A DNA stretch of 64,000 nucleotides from an uncultured Lachnospiraceae bacterium (lineage in GTDB: Bacteria > Bacillota > Clostridia > Lachnospirales > Lachnospiraceae). Position 1 is the first letter of the stretch, and each line of letters starts with the position of its first letter. A program made the translations under genes and the position numbers. This document shows, one piece after another, positions 53,554 to 61,474 of this stretch. Where the stretch lies: positions 81,929 through 145,928 of the forward strand of contig CAJUGJ010000006.1 in assembly GCA_910586015.1 (NCBI GenBank). Reading direction: 5' to 3'. The notes under the pieces were generated by a model. It was not told where the DNA came from. It was given only the letters and a program-made list of their open reading frames with translations, and did no database searches.

Positions 53554-55184
53554 TCAGTTTTCAATCTCACCTACAAAGTTATAAACAATGCGGACTTTCT
53601 GCACCTTTTCGCCGTCAATCACTTCGACAGCACTGATAAAGATTTTATCAATCAGACGGTTCAAAATCGCTTCGTCCAGTTCCGTGATGGATGCATACGC
53701 CTGAATTTCACCGATGAACCGCCGCACATCGTCCTCCGCGCTGCTGGCAATCCGCAACTCATCTGTTATGTCCTGCATCCGTGCCTTGTTGTCGTGCTGT
53801 TCCTGCTCAAGCGTTTCAACCGCTGCTCGGTCAGGATGCCTTTGGTCTTATCCGCATACAGGCTCATGAACATATCGTCAATTTCCTGATTGCGCTTTGT
53901 AAGCGCTTCAAGCTCGCGTTTCAGCCCGTTTTCGTCCAGGGTGTACTGTTCCTCCAAACGCCCCGTTAAACGCCTGTAAAAGCCCTCTGCGTCCTTTAGA
54001 GCCATTGCTGCGTGTGCCATGATGTCGGACAGTACAAGGTTGTAGAGGTCGCGGGCTTCGATCTTGTGGCTGGTGCAGGCGTTTTTGCCCAGCCGGTTAT
54101 AGGTCTGGCAGATATAATACGCCTTGTCGATAGGCTCCCGCTTCTTTTTGGTAATGCGGTCAACATCCATGCGTCCGGCTTTTTCATAGCGTACCTGCAT
54201 GGACTTCCCACAGGTCGCGCAGTAGACCAGCCCGTGAAATAAATTGTAAAACGGGCAGCGGTTGCCCTGCATAATGGGAGGGCGGCGGTCAATCAGCGTC
54301 TGCACCCTGTCCCATTGCTCGCGGCTTACAATCGCTTCGTGGCAGTTTTCAACGATTTCCCACTGATCGCGTGGAATGGCATTTATAGTGTTGGAGCGTA
54401 TCGCTTTCTGGTGCGCTTTACAGACCACATGGTCACCCTTATAGACTGGGTTGCGGAGCATTTTCCCAATAACAGAGCCGCTCCATGAGTAATAGCGAAC
54501 CTCAGATTCTACGGGTGTCTTGACGCGGGTAATGGGGATTTTGTGTTCCAGCAGGTGCTTGGCAATCTTCATCGTGCCGTACCCATTCAAGGCCAAATCA
54601 AACACCAGCCTGACCGTGGGCGCGGTTTCCGGATCGATAACCAGATGCCCGTGGTCTTCGGGGTCACGGCGCAGGCCGTAAGGCGTCGGGCCGCCTAAAA
54701 ATTTGCCCTGCCGGGAACGCGCCATCCATCCCGCCAGCACTTTCTTGGAAATATCCCGGCTGTATAGGTCATTCAGGATATTTTTGAACGGCGTAATGTC
54801 CATTTCCTGCCGGTTCACGCTGTCCACCCCGTCAGTAATTGCGATATAGCGGACGTTGTGGCGGGGGAAAAAGACTTCGATATAGCTGCCGGCTTCGATG
54901 TAGTTCCGGCCCAGGCGGGACAGGTCTTTTGTGACGACGCATTTGATTTTTCCGGCTTCAATATCGGCAATCATCCGCTGAAACGAGGGACGGTTGAAAT
55001 TCCTGCCGGTATAACCGTCGTCAACATAAAATTCGTAATCTAAAAATCCGTTTTTCTCTGCAAAGTCTTTCAGAAGCGACTTTTGATTCTGGATGCTCAT
55101 GCTCTCGTTTTCCCGCCCATCCTCAATCGACAGCCGGCAGTACAGCGCGGTGACGGAGGGAATGGTTTTGTTTTTCCTGCTCAT
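53554..55184 (-). pseudogene. Large serine recombinase with frameshift/deletion near the C-terminus
   Basis: Start MSRKNKTIPSVTALYCRLS at 55184 with AAGGAG. The resolvase domain (catalytic Ser in YCRLS, TKDLSRLGRNYIEAGSYIEV), recombinase domain (LGGPTPYGLRRDPEDHGH) and zinc beta-ribbon (CATCGKSMQVRY, YICQTYNRLGKNACTSH) are intact. After LTEQR near 53825 the frame is wrong and ends early, while the other frame carries AAVETLEQEQHDNKARMQDITDEL through to VYNFVGEIEN. The LTEQR-FxxL stretch is missing, so a small deletion shifted the frame. The protein may still be partly active. Confidence 0.85.
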
Positions 55185-55246
55185 TTTTGCTCTCCTTAAT
55201 GAACAGGGACACGATATAATCATTATACCGTGTCCCGCCCATTTTT

Positions 55247-55438
55247 TCAACCGGCAGATTCGCCGTTTTTCTTTTCCAGCCATGCGGCAAACTGCCCGCA
55301 AGCCTGGTTTTCTATCGCCTGCTCAAACGCGGCCTGCATACTTTGCCCGCCGCTGTATTCACGGGTTACAATGAAACGTGGCTTGTCCTTTCGGCGCGTG
55401 GGTGTTTCAGCGGATGGAACCGGCTGGCTTTTTGTCAT
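55247..55438 (-). CDS. tnpW: TnpW family transposon-encoded protein
   Basis: 63 residues of unknown function, opening MTKSQPVPSAETPTRRKD and ending QAIENQACGQFAAWLEKK, matching the TnpW family found next to Tn4451-like recombinases. RBS AAAGGAGCATCC. Part of the repA-dnaC-tnpW-recombinase series; the spacing of 63 bases to the recombinase fits an operon. Confidence 0.8.
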   Translation of the reverse strand: MTKSQPVPSAETPTRRKDKPRFIVTREYSGGQSMQAAFEQAIENQACGQFAAWLEKKNGESAG

Positions 55439-55453
55439 GGATGCTCCTTTCTT

Positions 55454-56329
55454 TCAGCAGGATGTACGCCCGCCCCCCTGCGCGATAATCTCACGCGCCG
55501 CCGTGCGGGTAACGGCGGCATTGCCCTTTCGGAAATTCTTCCCGGCAAAAAGCACAGGGGCGCACCGTTCCAGGATACGGTCATAAATCCGGGCGCGGGC
55601 AAGGTCGGGCGGGTTCTTCATTTCCTCAAGTGTCAGGTTGGTCGTAACAATCAGCGGCTTATTACTGCGATATCGGCTGTCGATAATCGTGTAAATCTGT
55701 TCCATTGCGTATTCCGTACTGCGCTCCACGCCCAAATCGTCAATAATCAGCAAATCGTAGACATCCAGCCCATCCAGAAATGTCAGCCTGTCCTCCCCGA
55801 ACGTCCCGCACAGGCGGTTGAGGATGGTGGAGAAATTCGTCATGAGTACCGGTATATCCTGCTCCAGCAGGGCATTTGCGATGCACCCCGCCGCGAATGA
55901 TTTCCCCGTGCCAACGTCCCCGAACAGCAGCAGACCCACATTGCGCTCCCGTGCTGTTTGCCAGCCCTCCACATAGGCGCGGATTTTGTCCATAGCCGGA
56001 TTTTCGCCGCTGTCATTTGCAAACGTGTAATCGTACAGATAACGGGCCTGCAGCCCCTGCGATCTGCGCCTTTTGATTCGCTCTAACCGTTCCTGGCGTA
56101 TCCGTGCTTCTTCCCTGCGCTGTCGCTTTTCCACCTCGCAGGGGCAGGCGCAGCGGGGGAAGATTACCCGGTTCAAAAACGGCGCTTCCACTACAGCCTG
56201 GCGCGGATGGCCGCAGGCACGGCAGTGGAGCAGGCCGTCAGCAGGGTCTGTGTATTCATCCTCCCCAACTGTCAGGCTGCTGGCAGCTTTGTCAATCATA
56301 GCGCGGATTTCAGCAGTAATCGGTATCAT
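55454..56329 (-). CDS. DnaC/IstB-like ATP-binding protein, helicase loader of the element
   Basis: 291 residues. N-terminal zinc-type region CRACGHPRQ with CACPCEVEKRQRREEARI, then an AAA+ ATPase core with Walker A GDVGTGKSFAAG, Walker B LLIIDDLGVERSTEY and a sensor TTNLTLEEM. Such proteins load the replicative helicase during replication of the excised element. Translation is coupled to the RepA-type gene (ATGA). GC is near 58 percent. Confidence 0.9.
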   Translation of the reverse strand: MIPITAEIRAMIDKAASSLTVGEDEYTDPADGLLHCRACGHPRQAVVEAPFLNRVIFPRCACPCEVEKRQRREEARIRQERLERIKRRRSQGLQARYLYDYTFANDSGENPAMDKIRAYVEGWQTARERNVGLLLFGDVGTGKSFAAGCIANALLEQDIPVLMTNFSTILNRLCGTFGEDRLTFLDGLDVYDLLIIDDLGVERSTEYAMEQIYTIIDSRYRSNKPLIVTTNLTLEEMKNPPDLARARIYDRILERCAPVLFAGKNFRKGNAAVTRTAAREIIAQGGGRTSC

Positions 56330-57054
56330 ACGGTGTCCTCCTCGCTGGCGGTGTAGTCCCTCTTTCTGGCGGCTGTGGCTTTCCGTTCATCCTTCGATAC
56401 CCACCGGCGGATTGTAACAGCGTGGCTTCGGTAAGCCTTGCCGGTAGATTCCATATATGCAGACAGCTTCTCAATGTACTCCTGCCAGACAGCGGGGAAG
56501 TCTGCCTGCAGCTCTGCCAGTTCCGCATCTGACAAAAATACATTCTGGTATCTGCCATACGGACGCGCACTCGCTCCTTTCAGGTTGCTCTTATTCAGGT
56601 GGTTCTTACTCAGGTTGTTAGTGGCTGCTTTCCCGGCTGTCTGAAAGCCGGTTCCTCCACCCTCTAAAGGGGCGTTTTCCGGCTCTTGGACGGATAGTTT
56701 TCCAGCCTGCTGAAAGCCGGATTTCTGACCGCTGGGCAGCTTCATGTAAATACGGTTTGGCATGGAAAGCCCGCGCCGTTTCCGCTCAACCAATTCCGCT
56801 CTTTCCAGTTCGTTCAGCGCGTCTTTGACAGTGGAAATGCTTTTGCCAATCGTACTGGCAATCCCCGCAATCGGGAATATCAGGTACAGCCTGCCGCTGT
56901 GGTCTACCCAGCCGTTTGCCTGGGAAAGCGTGGCACGGTCAAGCAGGACCGCGTAAATTACTTTTGCGGTCTGCGAAAGAGCCGTATCCAGCAGGAAACG
57001 GGGATAGGGAAGATAGGGCGGCAGCGTGGTTTGGATGGTCATATAATCGCTCAT
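56326..57054 (-). CDS. RepA-type replication initiator of the element
   Basis: 242 residues from the ATG at 57054 (AAGGAGTGATACCC before it; the upstream GTG at 57063 is part of that signal). The N-terminus (YMTIQTTLPPYLPYPRFLL, LSQTAKVIYAVLLDRATLS) is the replication initiator protein A N-terminal winged-helix domain. A variable polar linker is followed by a C-terminal DnaD-like helical region (FLSDAELAELQADFP, AVWQEYIEKLSAYMESTGK). It binds the origin and recruits the DnaC-like loader encoded next. Confidence 0.88.
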   Translation of the reverse strand: MSDYMTIQTTLPPYLPYPRFLLDTALSQTAKVIYAVLLDRATLSQANGWVDHSGRLYLIFPIAGIASTIGKSISTVKDALNELERAELVERKRRGLSMPNRIYMKLPSGQKSGFQQAGKLSVQEPENAPLEGGGTGFQTAGKAATNNLSKNHLNKSNLKGASARPYGRYQNVFLSDAELAELQADFPAVWQEYIEKLSAYMESTGKAYRSHAVTIRRWVSKDERKATAARKRDYTASEEDTV

Positions 57055-57094
57055 GGGTATCACTCCTTATCATGGTTTCTTTTTTTGAAAATCA

Positions 57095-57147
57095 GAACGC
57101 GCCGCGCGCGATTTGATTTTGGAATGCTTCATGTGAACGCGCCGCGC
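57095..57147. repeat. Pair of GC-rich direct repeats upstream of repA, possible origin iterons
   Basis: GAACGCGCCGCGC occurs at 57095-57107 and again at 57135-57147, 40 bases apart (four helical turns), 41 bases upstream of the initiator gene. The first copy is also flanked by AAAATCA/TGATTTT. Iteron-like repeats before a rep gene often form the replication origin or an autoregulation site. Confidence 0.45.
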
Positions 57148-57257
57148 TCGCCCACATTGGTTTGAAGCCTGCAATCTTTTTTAGAAGATGGCTTAAAATC
57201 ACATTCAGGTGCGGGACAGAATTTTATGGGCCGGCTTCTGGATATAGTTTAAAAATT

Positions 57258-57282
57258 AAAGGGCAAGTCTTTCCTGCCCTTT
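57258..57282 (-). terminator. Hairpin upstream of repA
   Basis: AAAGGGCA (57258-57265) pairs with TGCCCTTT (57275-57282), followed by AATTTTTAAAC on the minus strand. Probable terminator or attenuator between the response regulator and repA. Confidence 0.55.
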
Positions 57283-57338
57283 AGAAAAAAATATTTACGA
57301 AAAATCACAGCCAAACTTGTGCAATTTTTTCACCAAAA

Positions 57339-57374
57339 CATAAAAAAACGCCAAGGCAAGCTGCCCTGACGTTT
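57339..57374 (-). terminator. Intrinsic terminator of the response regulator gene
   Basis: On the minus strand AAACGTCAGGGCA pairs with TGCCTTGGCGTTT (13 base pairs with two G-U pairs, loop GCT) followed by seven T. It lies 21 bases after the stop. Confidence 0.9.
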
Positions 57375-57394
57375 GAATGATACACTGTTCTATT

Positions 57395-58084
57395 TTATTT
57401 TTTACCAGCAGGAGGAACAAATTTATAGCCGACCCCTCTGGTGTTTTGGATATAGGTTTTGCCAACATCCGCCAATTTTTTATAAAGGTTCCCTATATGG
57501 GCGCGAACCGTATTTTCCCCGCTAATACCTAAATCATCACCACATACTTGTCGGTAAAGTTGCTGGCGGGTAAAAATCTGATTAGGATGGCTTGCCATAT
57601 ATAGTAACAAATCAAATTCTGTACGTGTTAAATCAAGTAGTTCACCATCTATGATTACTTGACGATATATGGGGTTAATAATCAATTCTGTGCTAAAAAT
57701 TAATGGATACCGTTCACAATTATCTTCTTTTGCATTCAAGTATAGATGAATCAATGAGCAAGCCTGCGCTGCACAAAGTGTTACGTCTATAGGTTTTTCC
57801 AAACAGACATTGGCTCCGGCGTGGAATAGGGCGATTTTTTCCGATAAACTCAAATTTTGTGTGAGTACTATTATAGGGACAGATTTGCTTTCCCGTATCA
57901 TGCGGAGCATCGACATATCACGACTTATGGTCGGTTGGATAGAGATGATAACAAGACAATATTCATTTTTTGTAAAAATTTCTAATGCTTTTTCGATAAA
58001 CTGTGTACAGATAACATTAACACAATCATTTTGCATTATATTTTGAATCGCTAAAATAAACGCCAAATTATCGTCCGCAACCAA
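57395..58084 (-). CDS. OmpR-type response regulator with receiver lacking the phosphorylatable Asp
   Basis: 229 residues. Only a TTG start is available (58084), as an in-frame TGA lies 8 codons upstream; the codons before TTG read FKIGKRI. The receiver has the acidic pair in VADDN and a Lys in CLEKPID, but the phospho-acceptor position reads IISIQPT, with no Asp. The C-terminal winged helix (LTRTEFDLLLYMASHPNQIFTRQQLY, ENTVRAHIGNLYKKL, TRGVGYKF) is normal. It lacks a histidine kinase beside it. GC is lower than for the repA module, so it has a different origin. It may regulate without phosphorylation. Confidence 0.8.
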   Translation of the reverse strand: MVADDNLAFILAIQNIMQNDCVNVICTQFIEKALEIFTKNEYCLVIISIQPTISRDMSMLRMIRESKSVPIIVLTQNLSLSEKIALFHAGANVCLEKPIDVTLCAAQACSLIHLYLNAKEDNCERYPLIFSTELIINPIYRQVIIDGELLDLTRTEFDLLLYMASHPNQIFTRQQLYRQVCGDDLGISGENTVRAHIGNLYKKLADVGKTYIQNTRGVGYKFVPPAGKK

Positions 58085-58200
58085 TATTCGTTTTCCGATT
58101 TTAAATCACCACCCATTCTGCAAAAGGATCATAGAAATTCATAATCAACATACGACGGGCTGATTTGTACCGTCCTTTAGCCCGCCAATTTTGCCTATGC

Positions 58201-58533
58201 TTAAATTTGTGTATAAATCTTGGAAACAATCTTCCAGCCATCCTCAGTTTTCATCAGATGGTGAAAATCCACAAAATTCATACCATGCCAGCCCTCCATC
58301 ACTACACGGGCGCAGGCAATGTCTTTTACAATGTCCAGAATGTCAATGCGTCCTATTGCCTGCGTTTCGCCAGCTTCATCTACCGCATCGAATAGTGTCT
58401 GAGCAGGCTGTGCATTAACAATAGCGTTCGGATGAAAAGCGGGTTTCATTGCAGCACTGTTTTTGTTACCACCCTTAAGATAGGTGGTAATGACAGTCAT
58501 GATCTCCTCGTAGTCTTTAACAGATGCGTTCAT
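58201..58533 (-). CDS. NTF2-fold protein (lumazine-binding/SnoaL-like)
   Basis: 110 residues with the pattern of the small NTF2-like proteins (YEEIMTVITTYLKGG, MKPAFHPNAIV, LDIVKDIACARVVMEGWHGMNF, GWKIVSKIYTQ). RBS GGAGGTAACTATT. The function of this type is unknown; some bind flavins or act on polyketides. It is the last gene of the redox operon, and resembles the second NTF2-type gene of the same operon. Confidence 0.8.
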   Translation of the reverse strand: MNASVKDYEEIMTVITTYLKGGNKNSAAMKPAFHPNAIVNAQPAQTLFDAVDEAGETQAIGRIDILDIVKDIACARVVMEGWHGMNFVDFHHLMKTEDGWKIVSKIYTQI

Positions 58534-58579
58534 AATAGTTACCTCCGATAATTTTTTGATATGGGTGGAAACAACTTTT

Positions 58580-58786
58580 TTACGTCGTCCTTTCTTGCAG
58601 ATACTGATGGATAGATTGCAATACTCTGTCTACGTCCAGCCCATACACTTGACAGGCTTCCTCCAGCGACTCATGGATGGAGGATGGGCATCCGACACAG
58701 TGCATTCCGACTTTCACCAGAACATCAGCAATCCCCAGGTCATAATCAAGAATCTGGCCCATTGTCGTTGCTTTTGTGATTTCTAA
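58580..58786 (-). CDS. DUF1858 protein with no canonical start codon
   Basis: The conserved DUF1858 sequence ITKATTMGQILDYDLG, MHCVGCPSS and the final LQSIHQYLQ is complete. DUF1858 proteins are small redox or hybrid-cluster-associated proteins with a CxxC motif. In frame, no ATG, GTG or TTG precedes ITKATT downstream of the AGGA signal at about 58795-58792; the codon at the usual start is TTA (58786). The first ATG (58762) would lose nine conserved residues. Either an unusual start is used or the gene is damaged. Confidence 0.6.
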   Translation of the reverse strand, partial: LEITKATTMGQILDYDLGIADVLVKVGMHCVGCPSSIHESLEEACQVYGLDVDRVLQSIHQYLQERTT

Positions 58787-58799
58787 TGTATTTTCCTCA

Positions 58800-59318
58800 T
58801 TATCGTTCTTCCACGGTTTCACTGAGTGGGCGGAACGTACTGTGCCATTCCTCATAAGGAACCGATTTATCAGATGGATAGCCGATAGGAAGCAGACAGA
58901 TCGGCTGTACCTGCTCCGGCAGATCAAATGCCTTTGCCATCTGCTGCGAATCAAATCCGCGCACCCAAGCAGAACCGATTCCTAACTCCCATGCTTCTAG
59001 CATCATGTGTGTGCAGACAATGCTGGCATCCATTTCACCGATATCATATCCGCGCTCAGATGGACTTCGCCAGACTTTCGTTTTATCTGCACATACCAAC
59101 AGAACCACCGGCGCGTCATAGGCAAACCGGGTAAGGGAACGAATTTTTCCGATGGCTTCCGGACTTTTCAGTACATAGATTTTCTGCAACTGAAAATTCA
59201 CTGCTGTGGGCGCAAGCTATCCAGCTTTCAAAATTCGTTCCATTTTTCTCGGCTCAATCGGACGGTCAGAATAGGAGCGGACAGAATAACGGTCTGCTGC
59301 CAGTTCTAAAAAGTCCAT
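58800..59318 (-). pseudogene. Nitroreductase gene with in-frame amber codon
   Basis: From the ATG at 59318 (RBS AAAGGAGGGCAGAT) the reading frame gives MDFLELAADRYSVRSYSD to RILKAG, then a TAG at 59219-59217 (codon 34), and continues in the same frame LAPTAVNFQLQKIYVLKSPE to the end (172 codons). In nitroreductases this position is usually Gln, so a C to T change probably made the stop. The rest (AYDAPVVLLVCAD, MDASIVCTHMMLEAWELGIGSAWVRGFD) is the standard FMN-binding fold. The 133-residue remainder lacks the N-terminal FMN-binding Arg cluster. Confidence 0.85.
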
Positions 59319-59330
59319 ATCTGCCCTCCT

Positions 59331-59828
59331 TTACTTTGCAGGGCGAAGTTGAGAATAGCCACTCCATGCAAAGAGCGCTTCCTCTGCTTCGTTGCCGTAC
59401 ACCTGCCCTACCTCGCAGATATACAGATAGTGGTCGCCGGTTTCATGGTATTCTTTCATGTGGCACTGAATTGCCACCCGGCTGTATGCCGGAATCTGAA
59501 TCTTGCTTCCCTCTACGCTGGCAAGTTCAATGCCGAATTTGGCGACCTTATCAGTATTTCTGCCGGTCGTGCTGCCGCAGCCCATTACAGCGTCCGCTAT
59601 TTCAGCACCGGGAACCGTTACAATAACATTGCCGGTTTCACGGACACGCTCCCCGCTGTAAGAAGTTTTTGCCATTGCAAAGGCAATCATGTTGGGATTA
59701 AAGGACAGGTACGTCCACCATGATACCGTAGCAAGATTGGTGCTGCCATCCGGCTTTTCGGTGCAGACAACAGTAACGGGGTTTGGAGAGGTCAGGTGAG
59801 ATGCCTGTGCTAATTTGATTTTTTCCAT
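59331..59828 (-). CDS. Flavin reductase family protein
   Basis: 165 residues of the FMN-binding split-barrel type (PNPVTVVCTE, MIAFAMAKTSYSGERVRETGNVIV, then YLYICEVGQVYG). Such enzymes reduce flavins with NAD(P)H or bind FMN as oxygen-insensitive reductases. RBS AAAGGAAACAAATAAA. It lies between the flavodoxin-like reductase and the nitroreductase genes in the same direction. Confidence 0.88.
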   Translation of the reverse strand: MEKIKLAQASHLTSPNPVTVVCTEKPDGSTNLATVSWWTYLSFNPNMIAFAMAKTSYSGERVRETGNVIVTVPGAEIADAVMGCGSTTGRNTDKVAKFGIELASVEGSKIQIPAYSRVAIQCHMKEYHETGDHYLYICEVGQVYGNEAEEALFAWSGYSQLRPAK

Positions 59829-59857
59829 TTTATTTGTTTCCTTTTTGCTCTTTATGA

Positions 59858-60406
59858 TTAAATTGATTTACCCAACGCATAAGCCTGCTCAAGTTCCGGC
59901 TTACCCTTAATGTCGCCAATATCACCGTTGCCGCCAGCCAGTACATGACCAAGGTTTTGCCATTTCAAGTGTCCCAACAAATTGTTGTAGTATTGCAGAA
60001 CATCTTCAAAGCCGTGCCCCTCTGCCGCCATCAGCAGGGCGGACGATCTACCGTGTCCACGCAAGAGATTTCCGTCGCCTTCTTCCAGTGCAAACAGCCG
60101 ATCAATGGCTGTGCGGATTTGACCGCTCATGTTCCAGTAGTACAGCGGGGTTGCCAGTACGATCACATCGCACTCCCTGACTGCCGGATAAATCTGGTTC
60201 ATATCGTCCTGCTGGACGCAGGGACATTCTTTGCTGCTGTGACCGCCAAAACACCCTTTACAGCCGTGAATATCCATTCCGGAAAGGAAAAACTCCGTAA
60301 CCGTATGTCTGGCTTCCTGCGCTCCTTTGGTAAATTCTTTCACCAGCCCCGCCGTGTTGCCGTTCCTGCGGGGACTGCCGTTTAAGATCACTATTTTTTT
60401 ACTCAT
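59858..60406 (-). CDS. Flavodoxin-like NADPH-dependent FMN reductase / iron-sulfur flavoprotein
   Basis: 182 residues from the ATG at 60406 (GGAGAATGGTT before it). An FMN-binding loop ILNGSPRRNGNTAG and a second motif TPLYYWNMSGQIRTAID are typical of the NADPH-dependent FMN reductases related to iron-sulfur flavoproteins (Isf). CKGC and ECPC in HGCKGCFGGHSSKECPC form a compact Cys motif that may hold a 4Fe-4S cluster. It probably reduces quinones, azo compounds or oxygen species. Confidence 0.85.
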   Translation of the reverse strand: MSKKIVILNGSPRRNGNTAGLVKEFTKGAQEARHTVTEFFLSGMDIHGCKGCFGGHSSKECPCVQQDDMNQIYPAVRECDVIVLATPLYYWNMSGQIRTAIDRLFALEEGDGNLLRGHGRSSALLMAAEGHGFEDVLQYYNNLLGHLKWQNLGHVLAGGNGDIGDIKGKPELEQAYALGKSI

Positions 60407-60424
60407 AACCATTCTCCATACATG

Positions 60425-60970
60425 TTAGATTTTTTCTGCAAGTTCCGCCGCCTGACGGCATCCGTCCGTTTTATCAATATCACCAGTATTCAAAACACCG
60501 GGAATCAGCACTTCGCCTATCATGCGCCATCTCAGTAAAGCCGCTGTACGCTCCATCGGAACACGAACACCGTCCATAATAGACAAATCTTCTTCCTCAC
60601 AGCAGGCAATTAGGCCACACTCTTTGCCGGAAATATCTTTGTTCACAACGAAAAAGGAATACAGCTTATCAATGAGATTTTTGATTTGCCCCGGAATGGA
60701 GTACCAATACACCGGCATGGAAAAAATAACGGCATCTGCTTCCAGAATCGCCGGAGCAACTGTGTTAAAATCATCATCAAAGGAGCAGGCTTTCCCGGTC
60801 TTAAAACAAGTTTCACAAGCATGGCACCCACTTAGATTCATCATGGCGGCGTCAAAGCGCGTGACGCTGTGACCTTTCTGCTCCGCTGCACGAATAAAGG
60901 CGTCGGTCATTGCGAAGCTGTTTCCGTTTTTACGGGGACTTCCCGTAATCACGACAATTTTTTTATTCAT
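60425..60970 (-). CDS. Flavodoxin-like reductase, second copy
   Basis: 181 residues, a paralogue of the previous gene: VITGSPRKNGNSFAMT, CHACETCFKTGKACSFDDDF (Cys motif), MPVYWYSIPGQIKNLIDKL. The Cys arrangement fits an iron-sulfur flavoprotein of the Isf type. It starts with AAGGAGAATCACAT and lies 18 bases before the other copy. Confidence 0.85.
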   Translation of the reverse strand: MNKKIVVITGSPRKNGNSFAMTDAFIRAAEQKGHSVTRFDAAMMNLSGCHACETCFKTGKACSFDDDFNTVAPAILEADAVIFSMPVYWYSIPGQIKNLIDKLYSFFVVNKDISGKECGLIACCEEEDLSIMDGVRVPMERTAALLRWRMIGEVLIPGVLNTGDIDKTDGCRQAAELAEKI

Positions 60971-61029
60971 ATGTGATTCTCCTTATGGGTGCCATCTAAC
61001 TGCTTTTTGATCGGTACGTCAACCTCAGA

Positions 61030-61413
61030 TTATTCCTGAATGGTGTTGGAGTTCTGATTGTATGCTTTCGCCACGCACTTCCACTCACCATTCATTTTCA
61101 ACAGCAACAGGACATCCGTAAAGTCAATCCGATTACCCCAGCCTTCTTCCAGTACGCGTACTACCGCCAGCGATTCCTCCACCAGCAGAACATCTACGCG
61201 AGCCTTAAAATTGTCACCACCGGGAACCGTATCCACATTGTGATAGAACTGCTCAATCGAGCCATGCTCCAGTTTACCGTCCAGATAACCAAACAGGACA
61301 GCTTCGTCCGTAAACAGTTCCTTTGCATAGGTGCTATTGCCCTCGGCAACGCTCTTGACAAACTTCATAGCGGCTGCTTCAACAGCCTGATATTCCTTTA
61401 ATTCTGCTCTCAT
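61030..61413 (-). CDS. NTF2-fold protein (SnoaL/lumazine-binding-like), second copy
   Basis: 127 residues, EYQAVEAAAMKFVKSVAEGN, ELFTDEAVLFGYLDGKLEHG and EWKCVAKAYNQ. RBS AAGGAGGCTAATATT. The function is unknown; having two NTF2-type proteins in one redox operon is noteworthy. Confidence 0.8.
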   Translation of the reverse strand: MRAELKEYQAVEAAAMKFVKSVAEGNSTYAKELFTDEAVLFGYLDGKLEHGSIEQFYHNVDTVPGGDNFKARVDVLLVEESLAVVRVLEEGWGNRIDFTDVLLLLKMNGEWKCVAKAYNQNSNTIQE

Positions 61414-61474
61414 AATATTAGCCTCCTTGAAAATTTAGTTTTTATTAAATAAAGCGTTTCGCTTTACTGCCATG

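Larger units (their letters stand above)
53460..57394. mobile_element. Tn4451/ICE-like integration and replication module (right end not seen)
   Basis: GC rises abruptly from roughly 35 to nearly 60 percent at about 53.46 kb inside the MFS gene. On the minus strand lie, in order of transcription, RepA-type initiator, DnaC-like loader, TnpW and a large serine recombinase with a terminator, a typical Firmicute integrative-element arrangement. The left boundary falls in the MFS gene, but I see no matching target duplication or other end in this window; the redox operon to the right may be its cargo, so the element probably extends further. Confidence 0.7.

Noticed and set aside
53460-57394. Exact attachment site sequences of the mobile element
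   Set aside because: Only the left junction is in view and no matching repeat could be found, so the core site cannot be defined.
59217-59219. Pyrrolysine or programmed readthrough at the nitroreductase TAG
   Set aside because: No pyrrolysine genes or stimulating context are visible; a point mutation from CAG is simpler.
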